Shown piece after piece: positions 1 to 5,769 of a stretch of DNA of 7,511 bases. Source of the stretch: Candidatus Nanohalarchaeota archaeon (GTDB lineage: Archaea > EX4484-52 > B79-G9); the NCBI GenBank assembly GCA_030594795.1, contig JAUVEK010000063.1, positions 1-7,511 on the forward strand. The letters are read 5' to 3'. The position numbers and the translations under genes are program-made. Numbering within the stretch: the stretch's first letter is position 1; every line of letters begins with the position of its first letter. The notes beneath the pieces were generated by a model, which saw only the letters and a program-made list of their open reading frames with translations, was not told the DNA's origin and ran no database searches.

Positions 1-974
1 AAGAGGTCTGCCAGCCGCGGCTCTGATGTTATGCCTTCTGCTGCTTTCCGGCTGATTTTGTATTGTTTTGTGAAGCGCGCCTTTTTTTCGTCCGGGAGTT
101 CCGGCAGCTGCTTTTTTATTTCGATTTTCTCTGATTCTTTAATGCTTATTTCTGTGAGATCTGGCTCGAATATGTAGCCGTAATCTGCCTCTGTTTCTTT
201 TGTCCGCATGAGTTTTGTGATGCCTGATTCGGGTAGCCACCTGCGCGTTTCCTGGGTGATTTTCGAGCCGCGCTTGTACATGTTTTTCTGGCGGATGTAT
301 TCAAAGCTCAGGGCGCGCTCTATCTCTTTTGTGCCTGTTATGTTTTTTACTTCTGCGCGTTCGCCGCCCATGATTGAGATGTTTGCGTCTGTTTTTATGG
401 ATGCTGATGAGTCGGGGTCGTAGATGCCGAGGTATTCGAGTATCTGCGCGAGTTTGAATAAGTAGATTCTTGCTTCCTTTGGGTTTGTGAAGTCCGGCTC
501 TGTTACTATCTCTATCAGGGGCACTCCTGCCCTGTTGTAGTCTACGAGTGTGTTATTGGTTTCGTGGATGAGTTTTGCCGGGTCTTCCTCGATGTGGACT
601 CTTCTTATTCTTATTTTTTTCTTTTTGCCTTCGATGTCTATCTCTATTGTGCCTGAGGTTGCGAGGGGAATTTCGAATTGCGTTGTCTGGAAGTTTTTGC
701 TCATGTCAGGGTAGAAGTAGGTCTTTCTTGAGAAGAACATTTCTTTTGCGATTTTGCAGTTCAGTGCGAGCGCTGCTTTTGTTGCAAGGTGGATTACTTT
801 CTTGTTTGTGCGCGGCTTTGAGCCTGGCATGCCGAGGCAGGTGGGGCATGTGAGTGTGTTTGGCTCTATTTCTTTTTTGGTGTTTATCGGATTTTCGCAG
901 CCGCAGAATATCTTGGTTTTTGAGGGCAGCTGGACATGGGTTTCAAGGCCGCACATCATGGGGTAGTTGTCCAT
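1..974 (-). CDS. gatB: Aspartyl/glutamyl-tRNA(Asn/Gln) amidotransferase subunit B, C-terminus off window
   Basis: GatB is the tRNA-binding and kinase-like subunit of GatCAB, which turns Asp-tRNA(Asn) and/or Glu-tRNA(Gln) into the amide forms in the cytoplasm. About 324 residues are visible in an open frame reaching the left edge; the family is usually about 470-500, so the helical and YqeY-like tail lies outside. Near the N-terminus is CGLETHVQL (residues 8-16). A zinc site is formed by C24, C26, C43 and C46. HIEEDPAK and the family signature VDYNRAGVPLIEI (from V144) are clear, and GLETHVQL argues for GatB rather than GatE. The ATG at 974-972 is chosen because GTGAT lies 3 nt upstream and a TATA box about 39 nt upstream. 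One odd point is that the usual DYRYFPEPDL motif reads DYGYIFEPDL here. GatA and GatC are not in the window. Confidence 0.95.
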   Translation of the reverse strand, partial: MDNYPMMCGLETHVQLPSKTKIFCGCENPINTKKEIEPNTLTCPTCLGMPGSKPRTNKKVIHLATKAALALNCKIAKEMFFSRKTYFYPDMSKNFQTTQFEIPLATSGTIEIDIEGKKKKIRIRRVHIEEDPAKLIHETNNTLVDYNRAGVPLIEIVTEPDFTNPKEARIYLFKLAQILEYLGIYDPDSSASIKTDANISIMGGERAEVKNITGTKEIERALSFEYIRQKNMYKRGSKITQETRRWLPESGITKLMRTKETEADYGYIFEPDLTEISIKESEKIEIKKQLPELPDEKKARFTKQYKISRKAAEGITSEPRLADL

Positions 975-1003
975 ATTATCACAGGAATGATGTTTATGCG
1001 GCA

Positions 1004-1019
1004 ATTTTTATATATATAG
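1004..1019 (-). promoter_or_regulatory. TATA box of gatB with GTGAT ribosome site
   Basis: Read on the minus strand, the sequence CTATATATATAAAAAT is a strong archaeal TATA element. Its centre lies about 39 nt before the gatB ATG, so transcription should start near 985-990 and leave a leader of roughly 12-15 nt. That leader carries GTGAT (978-982), complementary to the 3' end of archaeal 16S rRNA, 3 nt before the start codon. Confidence 0.6.
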
Positions 1020-1083
1020 GGATTTTCTTCTGGGCGCTTTGGCAGCTTTACGAGTTTGGACAGCAATCTTGGGCACATCTATA

Positions 1084-1095
1084 CATATATAAATT
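1084..1095 (+). promoter_or_regulatory. TATA box of the Na/Pi cotransporter-PhoU gene
   Basis: CATATATAAATT on the plus strand fits an archaeal TATA box. With initiation about 25 nt downstream (near 1115), the transporter mRNA would have a leader of roughly 38 nt, longer than most others in the window. The leader holds a possible 11-codon reading frame (1131-1166). The region 975-1152 is a divergent two-promoter spacer with no other gene. Confidence 0.5.
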
Positions 1096-1152
1096 TTCAT
1101 CTGGATATTTTCAGTAAAGCAGGCAGTTCTATGGTTTCTGGTATGTGGTGCA

Positions 1153-2751
1153 ATGGAATATTTTGATATGCTGTTTAGTTTTCTTGGCGGGCTGGGCTTA
1201 TTCTTATTTGGCATCTCTTTTTTGTCAGGCGGCATGCAGAAGGCAGCTGGCGACGGTATCAGGAGGCTTTTAAAGAGGTTTACAGATACCCCGTTTAAGG
1301 GTGTTTTTGTTGGCTTTGCTGTGACAGGCATTGTCCAGAGTTCGAGTGTTACTACTGTCACTGTTGTTTCTTTGATAAATTCAGGCATTATGCGCCTTTC
1401 GCAGTCTGTCGGCATTATATTCGGCGCGGAAATCGGCACGACTGTGACTGCGCAGCTGATTGCGTTTCCCGTGGGGAAGTTTGCGCTTCCAATTATTGCG
1501 ATTGGGGCTTTGGCTTATTTTGTGAGGGATAGAAAAGGCGGTTATGTCGGCCAGATATTGCTTGGGTTTGGATTGCTGTTTCTTGGCATGGAGACAATGA
1601 AGCATGGCGTTGCCCCCCTGAGGGAGTCTGTGTTTTTTATTGATATGCTGGCTGAGTTTGGCAAGACCCCTATGCTGGGGGTCCTTGCAAGTGCTATATT
1701 CACTGGCATTATCCAGAGTTCGAGCGCAACGACAGGTATCATTATTGCAATGGCGCAGGAGAATGTGATTGACCTCAGATCTGCGATACCTCTTATAATG
1801 GGTGCGAATATCGGTACGTGCATCACTGCTCTCTTGGCGTCGTACGGCGCCACGAAATCAGCAAAGAGGGCTGCTGTCATTCATGTGATGTTTAATGTGG
1901 CCGGTGTTTTGCTGTTTTTGCCGTTTTTATCGTTTTTTGCAGACGGGGTCTCGCTGACTTCAGGGGATGTGCCGAGGCAGATTGCGAATGCTCACACGAT
2001 TTTCAATGTGACGAACACGTTGGTATTCATCTGGTTTATACCTGTTTTTATATTTGTAGTTAAGAAAATCATCCCGGGGGAAGAGGTTGCTGCTGACAGC
2101 GGTGTCAAGTATCTTGACAATAACTATCTCAGTGTTCCCTCTGTTGCTCTTGACAGTGTGGAAAAGGAAGTAAACCGGATGGCCAGGATTTCGTTTGAGA
2201 TGCTGAAGGATTCACGAAAGATATTGCTCGCAGGTAAGAATGATGCTCTGGTAAAGAGGGTTTACAGGAATGAAGAGACTGTTGACAGTCTGCTTCAGGC
2301 AATTGGTACTTATTCTGTCAGGCTTTCGCAAAAGCAGATGTCAAAGAGTGATGCCAGACGCCTTTCTGTGCTGATACATAATGTTACGGATATTGAGCGT
2401 GTTGGCGACCATTCTATAAATCTGGTTGAACTTGCTAAAAAGAAGGAGGACGAGAATGTGAAATTTTCAGGAAAGGCGCGTGAGGAGCTTAAAGTGATAT
2501 TTGGCAATGTAGTCTCTATTTATCGCGATGCAACCAATGTTATTGCAACGAAGGACCTGAAGAAAGTTAAGAAAGTCATGAAACTTGAGGACATCATTGA
2601 TGATAATGAGAAAGAATTTGAGCGCAATCATATTGTGCGCCTGAAGAAGAAGATATGCAACCCTGCTGCAGGGGTTATTTTTGCTGATGTTTTGCATAAT
2701 CTCGAGAGGATTGGGGATCATTCTGCGAACATTGTTGACAGGATTGATTAG
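1153..2751 (+). CDS. Na+/phosphate cotransporter-type membrane protein with C-terminal PhoU domain
   Basis: This protein is predicted to carry inorganic phosphate across the membrane with sodium, with a cytoplasmic PhoU-like regulatory domain. The 532-residue length fits the family of NptA/YjbB-like proteins with a PhoU tail. The membrane half (about 1-305) contains the two inverted Na_Pi_cotrans repeats: QSSS at 62-65 and again at 188-191, each followed by a glycine-rich GAEIGTT (91-97) or GANIGTC (217-223) segment. The soluble half (about 330-532) has two PhoU helical repeats, each with the metal-binding motif ending in GDHS: DIERVGDHS (413-421) and NLERIGDHS (516-524). The ATG at 1153 gives a normal N-terminus. 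A second ATG at 1168 (M6) would also fit, and no strong ribosome site decides between them. Import versus export direction cannot be told from sequence. Confidence 0.93.
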   Translation: MEYFDMLFSFLGGLGLFLFGISFLSGGMQKAAGDGIRRLLKRFTDTPFKGVFVGFAVTGIVQSSSVTTVTVVSLINSGIMRLSQSVGIIFGAEIGTTVTAQLIAFPVGKFALPIIAIGALAYFVRDRKGGYVGQILLGFGLLFLGMETMKHGVAPLRESVFFIDMLAEFGKTPMLGVLASAIFTGIIQSSSATTGIIIAMAQENVIDLRSAIPLIMGANIGTCITALLASYGATKSAKRAAVIHVMFNVAGVLLFLPFLSFFADGVSLTSGDVPRQIANAHTIFNVTNTLVFIWFIPVFIFVVKKIIPGEEVAADSGVKYLDNNYLSVPSVALDSVEKEVNRMARISFEMLKDSRKILLAGKNDALVKRVYRNEETVDSLLQAIGTYSVRLSQKQMSKSDARRLSVLIHNVTDIERVGDHSINLVELAKKKEDENVKFSGKAREELKVIFGNVVSIYRDATNVIATKDLKKVKKVMKLEDIIDDNEKEFERNHIVRLKKKICNPAAGVIFADVLHNLERIGDHSANIVDRID

Positions 2752-2985
2752 TCAATATATTCTGTTTCTTGAGAAGATGAATAGCAGGTAGATTATTATG
2801 CCTGTGATGAGAGCTGTCAGCGCCCACTTCTTGTCTGTGCCGATTGCTATTGGTATCGGACCGATAAAGATTACTGCGCCTCCGCCGGATTTTATTTCGC
2901 CGGTCCCGTGGATGGCGCTGATGATGATGAAGACTATGCCGAGAAAGATGAGAAGCATCCCGATGAGCGCAAGAGGATTTTCCAT
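2752..2985 (-). CDS. DUF131 / TIGR00304 family small membrane protein
   Basis: This is a 77-residue protein of unknown function found widely in archaea. Two hydrophobic helices are visible, at about residues 4-25 and 53-71. Between them is a glycine-rich loop with the family's hallmark, GGGAVIFIGPIPIAIGTDKK (34-53). The protein is probably a small integral membrane protein; no catalytic residues are apparent. A TATA box 24-36 nt upstream of the ATG, with no ribosome site, points to a leaderless transcript of its own rather than read-through from hepT 44 nt upstream. Its stop codon (TGA on the minus strand, 2752-2754) touches the TAG of the convergent transporter gene with no base between. Codon choice (Ile almost all ATC or ATA, no ATT) matches the other native minus-strand genes. 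Confidence 0.85.
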   Translation of the reverse strand: MENPLALIGMLLIFLGIVFIIISAIHGTGEIKSGGGAVIFIGPIPIAIGTDKKWALTALITGIIIYLLFIFSRNRIY

Positions 2986-3008
2986 GTGTTTTTGTTTGTT
3001 TTTGGTGT

Positions 3009-3020
3009 TTTTATATATTT
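3009..3020 (-). promoter_or_regulatory. TATA box of the DUF131 gene
   Basis: The minus-strand sequence AAATATATAAAA lies in the 44-nt gap between hepT and the DUF131 gene. Its centre is about 30 nt from the ATG, which predicts an mRNA that begins at or within a few bases of the start codon. No Shine-Dalgarno-like sequence is present in the intervening A/C-rich stretch. Confidence 0.55.
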
Positions 3021-3029
3021 CAGTCGTCT

Positions 3030-3383
3030 TCAGTCCTTATCTCTCCCCATCTCATCCAGGATATTTTTGATTTTCTTTTTCAGGTCCGGCAAATCATCTT
3101 TAACAATAACCCAGACACGTTCGAGATTAACACCAAAGTATACATGAATCAGAACATCTCTCAATCCTGCAATTCTTTTCCAGTCAATATCCGGGTACTT
3201 TTCCCTAAACTCCAAAGGTAAATTTTTGACAGCCTCGCCAATTATTTCCAGCCTTCTTAATACCGCATCCTGAATCCTTCTTTCTCCAAAAAACGTCGCC
3301 TCGCTGATATCATCCATGTATTCTTCGATTGTTTCTATACATTCTTCAATGTCCAGGATGAAAATCCGTACATTTCTTTTCAT
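3030..3383 (-). CDS. hepT: HepT-like toxin, HEPN (DUF86) RNase
   Basis: This 117-residue all-helical HEPN protein is the toxin of a type VII MNT-HEPN toxin-antitoxin pair. The family's RX4HXY catalytic motif is intact as R75, H80 and Y82 (in LRDVLIHVY). In studied homologues this is the RNase active site, and its tyrosine is the residue AMPylated by the MntA antitoxin. Other family features are the RRIQDAVLRRLEIIGEA helix (35-51) and the DIDWKRIAGLRD turn (65-76). The start codon overlaps the stop of mntA in an ATGA tetranucleotide, so the two are translationally coupled. T-ending codons are common, unlike neighbouring minus-strand genes. A role in plasmid or phage defence or in stress response is inferred from the family only. 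The length is normal and there is no sign of decay. Confidence 0.92.
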   Translation of the reverse strand: MKRNVRIFILDIEECIETIEEYMDDISEATFFGERRIQDAVLRRLEIIGEAVKNLPLEFREKYPDIDWKRIAGLRDVLIHVYFGVNLERVWVIVKDDLPDLKKKIKNILDEMGRDKD

Positions 3384-3706
3384 ATTACCTTGACCTCTTC
3401 GTGGAGTATTTGGTTCTTCAAAAGGGGATGAATGGTCGAATATTCAACCACATCAACCTTTCTCCTCGTTTTTTCCTCCAGGTCCTGTTTCACCCCTACT
3501 AAATCAAGCAGGCTTTTCCGTCCCTTAAATTCTATCAGAATATCAATATCACTGCCTTTCCTGGCTTCTCCTCTTGCAAATGACCCGAATATTCCTGCCT
3601 TTACCACATCATTGCGCTTAAGCACAGGAACTATAATCTTGCTAATTCTTCTTATTTCTTCCATATCAGGTTTGTTTTCTTTTGTCTTCATCTCACTATC
3701 CACCAT
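3380..3706 (-). CDS. mntA: MntA-like antitoxin, minimal nucleotidyltransferase
   Basis: This 108-residue MNT-fold nucleotidyltransferase is the antitoxin partner of hepT. In characterised pairs it transfers AMP from ATP to the toxin's tyrosine and so inactivates it. The active-site pattern GSX10DXD is complete: GSFARGE at 41-47, then D53 and D55 in GSDIDIL, and a third acidic residue, probably D85, in KVDVVE. The GIFGSFARGE strand-loop begins at residue 38. The ATG at 3706 sits about 22 nt after a TATA box and would be leaderless. A second ATG at 3691 (M6) follows GGTGGAT, so a protein five residues shorter is possible. It is transcribed ahead of hepT as one operon. Ile codons are ATA or ATT with no ATC, and Asp is nearly always GAT, the reverse of gatB. 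Confidence 0.92.
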   Translation of the reverse strand: MVDSEMKTKENKPDMEEIRRISKIIVPVLKRNDVVKAGIFGSFARGEARKGSDIDILIEFKGRKSLLDLVGVKQDLEEKTRRKVDVVEYSTIHPLLKNQILHEEVKVI

Positions 3707-3721
3707 TATTTTATAGTCTTC

Positions 3722-3733
3722 AAATATATTTAA
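3722..3733 (-). promoter_or_regulatory. TATA box of the mntA-hepT operon
   Basis: The minus-strand sequence TTTAAATATATT is centred about 22 nt before the mntA ATG, which places transcription initiation at or next to that codon. Just upstream, overlapping the BRE position, lies a short inverted repeat (3736-3747), reported separately as a possible operator. Confidence 0.55.
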
Positions 3734-3735
3734 AT

Positions 3736-3747
3736 GGGAGAGTTCCC
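3736..3747. promoter_or_regulatory. Short inverted repeat at the mntA promoter, possible operator
   Basis: GGGA-GAGT-TCCC has perfect 4-bp arms and a 4-nt spacer. It lies immediately upstream of the mntA TATA box, where a bound protein would block TFB. Toxin-antitoxin operons are commonly autoregulated, but MNT-HEPN proteins lack an obvious DNA-binding domain, and arms this short can occur by chance. Confidence 0.2.
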
Positions 3748-3769
3748 GAGAATATCCGCAATTTATACT

Positions 3770-3982
3770 TCATCGCGGCCTTGTTACAAGTTCGATGTCT
3801 TCTTTTTTTATTGTTTTTCTGCCTGCATGGCGCGCGACTGCGATGATTTCCTTCGACAGGTTTTCTGCGGTTTCTTCGATTGTGTCTCTCATGGCTTTTG
3901 CTGCGCTGTCTGAGACGCGTTCTGCGCCGTTGTTTCTTAGTATCCTGCTAAAAGGAGCTGATGATATCTTATGTTCTATCAT
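3770..3982 (-). CDS. Archaeal histone
   Basis: This 70-residue histone-fold protein forms dimers that wrap DNA into archaeal nucleosome-like particles. The whole protein is a single fold: helix 1 (APFSRILRNNG, 9-19), loop 1 (AERVS, 20-24), long helix 2 (25-54), loop 2 (RKTIKK, 55-60) and helix 3 (EDIELVTR, 61-68). The AERVS and HAGRKT segments, including the R55/T57 pair that anchors the DNA-binding loops, match the canonical HMf family. The C-terminus ends just after the fold, with no tail. The ATG at 3982 is preferred because GTGAT sits 4 nt upstream; a GTG at 3991 would add three residues but lies inside that ribosome site. It is divergent from nob1 and may share its TATA element. A/C-ending codons are typical of native minus-strand genes here. 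Confidence 0.93.
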   Translation of the reverse strand: MIEHKISSAPFSRILRNNGAERVSDSAAKAMRDTIEETAENLSKEIIAVARHAGRKTIKKEDIELVTRPR

Positions 3983-4015
3983 GTGTATCACTTGATTACC
4001 CTTTTGGTGCTGATG

Positions 4016-4028
4016 TTTATATATTTAT
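4016..4028. promoter_or_regulatory. TATA element between histone and nob1, usable in both directions
   Basis: TTTATATATTTAT is the only strong TATA-like element in the 63-nt gap. On the plus strand its centre is 24 nt before the nob1 ATG, predicting a leaderless nob1 mRNA. On the minus strand (AAATATATAAA) it is about 40 nt before the histone ATG, predicting a leader of roughly 15 nt that carries the GTGAT ribosome site. Confidence 0.55.
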
Positions 4029-4045
4029 TGTGATTATGTTAATGT

Positions 4046-4534
4046 ATGGATAAAATATTTGTTCTGGACTCTACTGTGTTTCTTGAAGGGCAGACTGCGT
4101 TTGCTTCAGGTAAGGCATGTGCGACTGTCTATGAGGTTGCAGAGGAGATGAAGAGCGGGCAGGCGTCTATTGAGTTTGATAAGATGGTGCGGCTCGGGCT
4201 TGCTGTTGTGGAGCCGGGGAGCGAGCATGTTAAGTCTGTTGAGGATGCTGCGGCTGCCACAAATGACAAGGTTTCTGTGGCTGATAAAATGGTTGTTGCG
4301 CTTGCACTTGATTTTGCAGGAAAAGGGAAGAAAGTGGCTGTTGTTTCTGATGATTATGCAGTGCAGAACCTTTGCAAGCATTTTAGTGTTGAGATTGTTG
4401 CGCTTTCGAAGAAGGGCATCAAGCGCAAGTTTACGTGGGTCAAGAAGTGCCGGGCGTGCGGGAAGAGGGTTGAGTCGTTTGATGATGCGTGTCCTGTGTG
4501 CGGGTCTGATGTTAAGTTTGTGCCGAAGCATTAG
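4046..4534 (+). CDS. nob1: NOB1-like endoribonuclease, PIN domain plus zinc ribbon
   Basis: NOB1 cuts precursor 16S rRNA at its 3' end (site D) during late small-subunit assembly. This 162-residue protein has the compact archaeal architecture. A PIN domain spans about 1-120 with the metal-binding acids visible: D8 in FVLDSTVF, E33 or E34 in YEVAEEM, D80 in SVADKMVVALA, and D102/D103 in SDDYAVQNLC. A zinc ribbon follows with C135/C138 and C149/C152 (CRAC and CPVC), preceded by a basic KKGIKRKFTWVKK linker likely to touch RNA. The ATG at 4046 is about 24 nt from a TATA box, suggesting a leaderless mRNA. The nearby aIF2-gamma gene gives a translation context. Its TAG overlaps the TAA of traB on the opposite strand. 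Confidence 0.93.
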   Translation: MDKIFVLDSTVFLEGQTAFASGKACATVYEVAEEMKSGQASIEFDKMVRLGLAVVEPGSEHVKSVEDAAAATNDKVSVADKMVVALALDFAGKGKKVAVVSDDYAVQNLCKHFSVEIVALSKKGIKRKFTWVKKCRACGKRVESFDDACPVCGSDVKFVPKH

Positions 4535-5691
4535 ATGAGGCTCATGAGGTAGGGTAGGGCTGCAAATGTTCCTATTGAGCTTCCGAGGTTTGTGAGGGCT
4601 GCGACAAGAAGTATTCTTGACACCCTGTTTTTGTAGAATCCCCTGAATGTGGTTATCTGGTTCAGGTCCTGGAAGTCTTTTACTCTTGGCTCTCTTATTT
4701 TTGCTTCCACGAGGCCTGCGACTATGCCTGCGCCGATAGTCGGGTTGAGGGACGTGAATGGAGCTGCTATGAAAGCTGAGATGATTGTTAGGGGGTGTGC
4801 GAGTGCGAGAAGTGCGCCGAGTGCAGATAGTGTGCCGTTTATCAGGAACCAGTATGTGAGCATCCCGATTGTCAGCTCAACTGATTTGTGGTGCATGAAC
4901 CCGTATGCTATTATGCTGAGGAATATTAATGGTATGAGGTAGGCAATGTATTTTGCCCATTTCGAGCCTTCGGGTATTTTTTCAAGGGGCTCAATTTCCT
5001 GCTTCTTTTTCAGGTGCTTTTTGATGCCCTCAATGTGTCCTGCGCCGACAACTGCAACTATTTTTTTGCCGGGTGCGCCAAGTATCTTGTTTGCGATGTA
5101 GATGTCGCGCTCATCTATCAGGACTTTTTTTGCAGAGGGTATTTCCCTTCCCAGCTCTTCCATCATCTGGGTTATCATGTCTTTTTCTTTGAGCTTTTCT
5201 ATCATCTCTTCCTCGATTTCTTCCGGCTGGATGAGGCCGGTTATGAGGCTGTATGTGAGCTTGAATTTTTCTTTGATGCTCATCTCTTTCCATGCGCGCT
5301 TTAGTGTTACCTGTATGTCGCGGTCAAGAAGCACTATTTTGGAAGAAGATTTTTTGCCTGTTTTTATTGCCTGGACCATTTCTGCGCCTGGCCTGATTTT
5401 TAGGTCTTCTCCGATGCGTTTCTGGAAGCTTGAGAGCAGAAGGTTTGCAAGAAAGAGGTGCGTCTTTTTGTCTTTGATTATTTTTGTGATTTTTGTGTCT
5501 TCCCACTTTTTTTTGCTTGTGATTGTCTTGTAGCGTTTTTCGCAGAGTTCGACCCCGACTGTGTCCGGGTTTTCTTTGGTTATTGTCTCGTTTACAAGTT
5601 TTGTGCTTTCTTTTGAGACGTGGGCTGTTCCTATGAGAATGATTTTTTTGTCTTTGAGGTTTATGCGCTCTATGTTTTTTTGCATTATCAT
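4531..5691 (-). CDS. TraB/PrgY family membrane protein
   Basis: This 386-residue protein belongs to the TraB/PrgY group of the Tiki/TraB clan. The name comes from the enterococcal pheromone-shutdown proteins; the archaeal role is unknown. Members of the clan are suspected metalloproteases because Tiki cleaves Wnt. The soluble half (about 15-240) shows both GX2H motifs, GTAH (21-24) and GAGH (216-219). It also has VGVELC (45-50), RPGAEM (100-105), DRDIQVTLKRAW (123-134) and DERDIYIA (193-200), all typical of the family. The C-terminal part is hydrophobic, with helices at about 245-266, 272-300, 302-330 and 358-385. Transcription starts from a TATA box 15-25 nt upstream, and M1 (5691) or M3 (5685) could be the leaderless start. 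Its TAA overlaps nob1's TAG. Confidence 0.9.
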   Translation of the reverse strand: MIMQKNIERINLKDKKIILIGTAHVSKESTKLVNETITKENPDTVGVELCEKRYKTITSKKKWEDTKITKIIKDKKTHLFLANLLLSSFQKRIGEDLKIRPGAEMVQAIKTGKKSSSKIVLLDRDIQVTLKRAWKEMSIKEKFKLTYSLITGLIQPEEIEEEMIEKLKEKDMITQMMEELGREIPSAKKVLIDERDIYIANKILGAPGKKIVAVVGAGHIEGIKKHLKKKQEIEPLEKIPEGSKWAKYIAYLIPLIFLSIIAYGFMHHKSVELTIGMLTYWFLINGTLSALGALLALAHPLTIISAFIAAPFTSLNPTIGAGIVAGLVEAKIREPRVKDFQDLNQITTFRGFYKNRVSRILLVAALTNLGSSIGTFAALPYLMSLI

Positions 5692-5705
5692 TTATGTTGA
5701 TGTTG

Positions 5706-5716
5706 TTTTTTTATAG
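5706..5716 (-). promoter_or_regulatory. TATA box of traB
   Basis: The minus-strand sequence ACTATAAAAAA is centred about 20 nt before M1 and 26 nt before M3 of the TraB-family protein. There is no ribosome site between box and start, so the mRNA is probably leaderless, and the spacing slightly favours M3 at 5685 as the true start. Confidence 0.45.
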
Positions 5717-5761
5717 TTATTGTGCTATTTAAGTTCGTGATTCTTCTGATATTAAGATAAC

Positions 5762-5769
5762 TTATAAAA
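5762..5769 (+). promoter_or_regulatory. Upstream TATA box of aIF2-gamma
   Basis: TTATAAAA, preceded by purine-rich AAGATAA that could act as a BRE, predicts initiation near 5790. A second candidate, TTATATTTTT at 5795-5804, predicts initiation near 5822. Either gives a leader longer than most in this window, 30-100 nt depending on the start codon. The leader contains GGTGAT at 5843-5848. Confidence 0.45.

Noticed and set aside
575..853. Plus-strand open frames over the left 1.1 kb (also 208-423, 754-966, 854-1117)
   Set aside because: They are antisense to gatB, whose minus-strand frame carries clear family motifs; their compositions are Phe/Ser/Arg-rich shadow products.
1008..1439. Minus-strand open frame of 143 codons opposite the transporter start
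   Set aside because: It lies antisense to the QSSS membrane region, has no recognisable domain, and would overlap both promoters.
3761..3770. A second TATA-like element (AGTATAAATT on the minus strand) upstream of mntA
   Set aside because: It is too far from the mntA start (about 60 nt) compared with the better-placed box at 3722-3733, and it abuts the histone stop codon; left as background.
4106..4538. Long frames on both strands overlapping nob1
   Set aside because: The PIN-zinc ribbon frame accounts for the sequence; the others are basic, low-complexity shadows.
4535..4545. Inverted repeat ATGAG-G-CTCAT just after the nob1 stop, considered as a terminator
   Set aside because: Arms are only 5 bp with a 1-nt loop, there is no T tract after it, and it encodes the C-terminal residues of the TraB protein.
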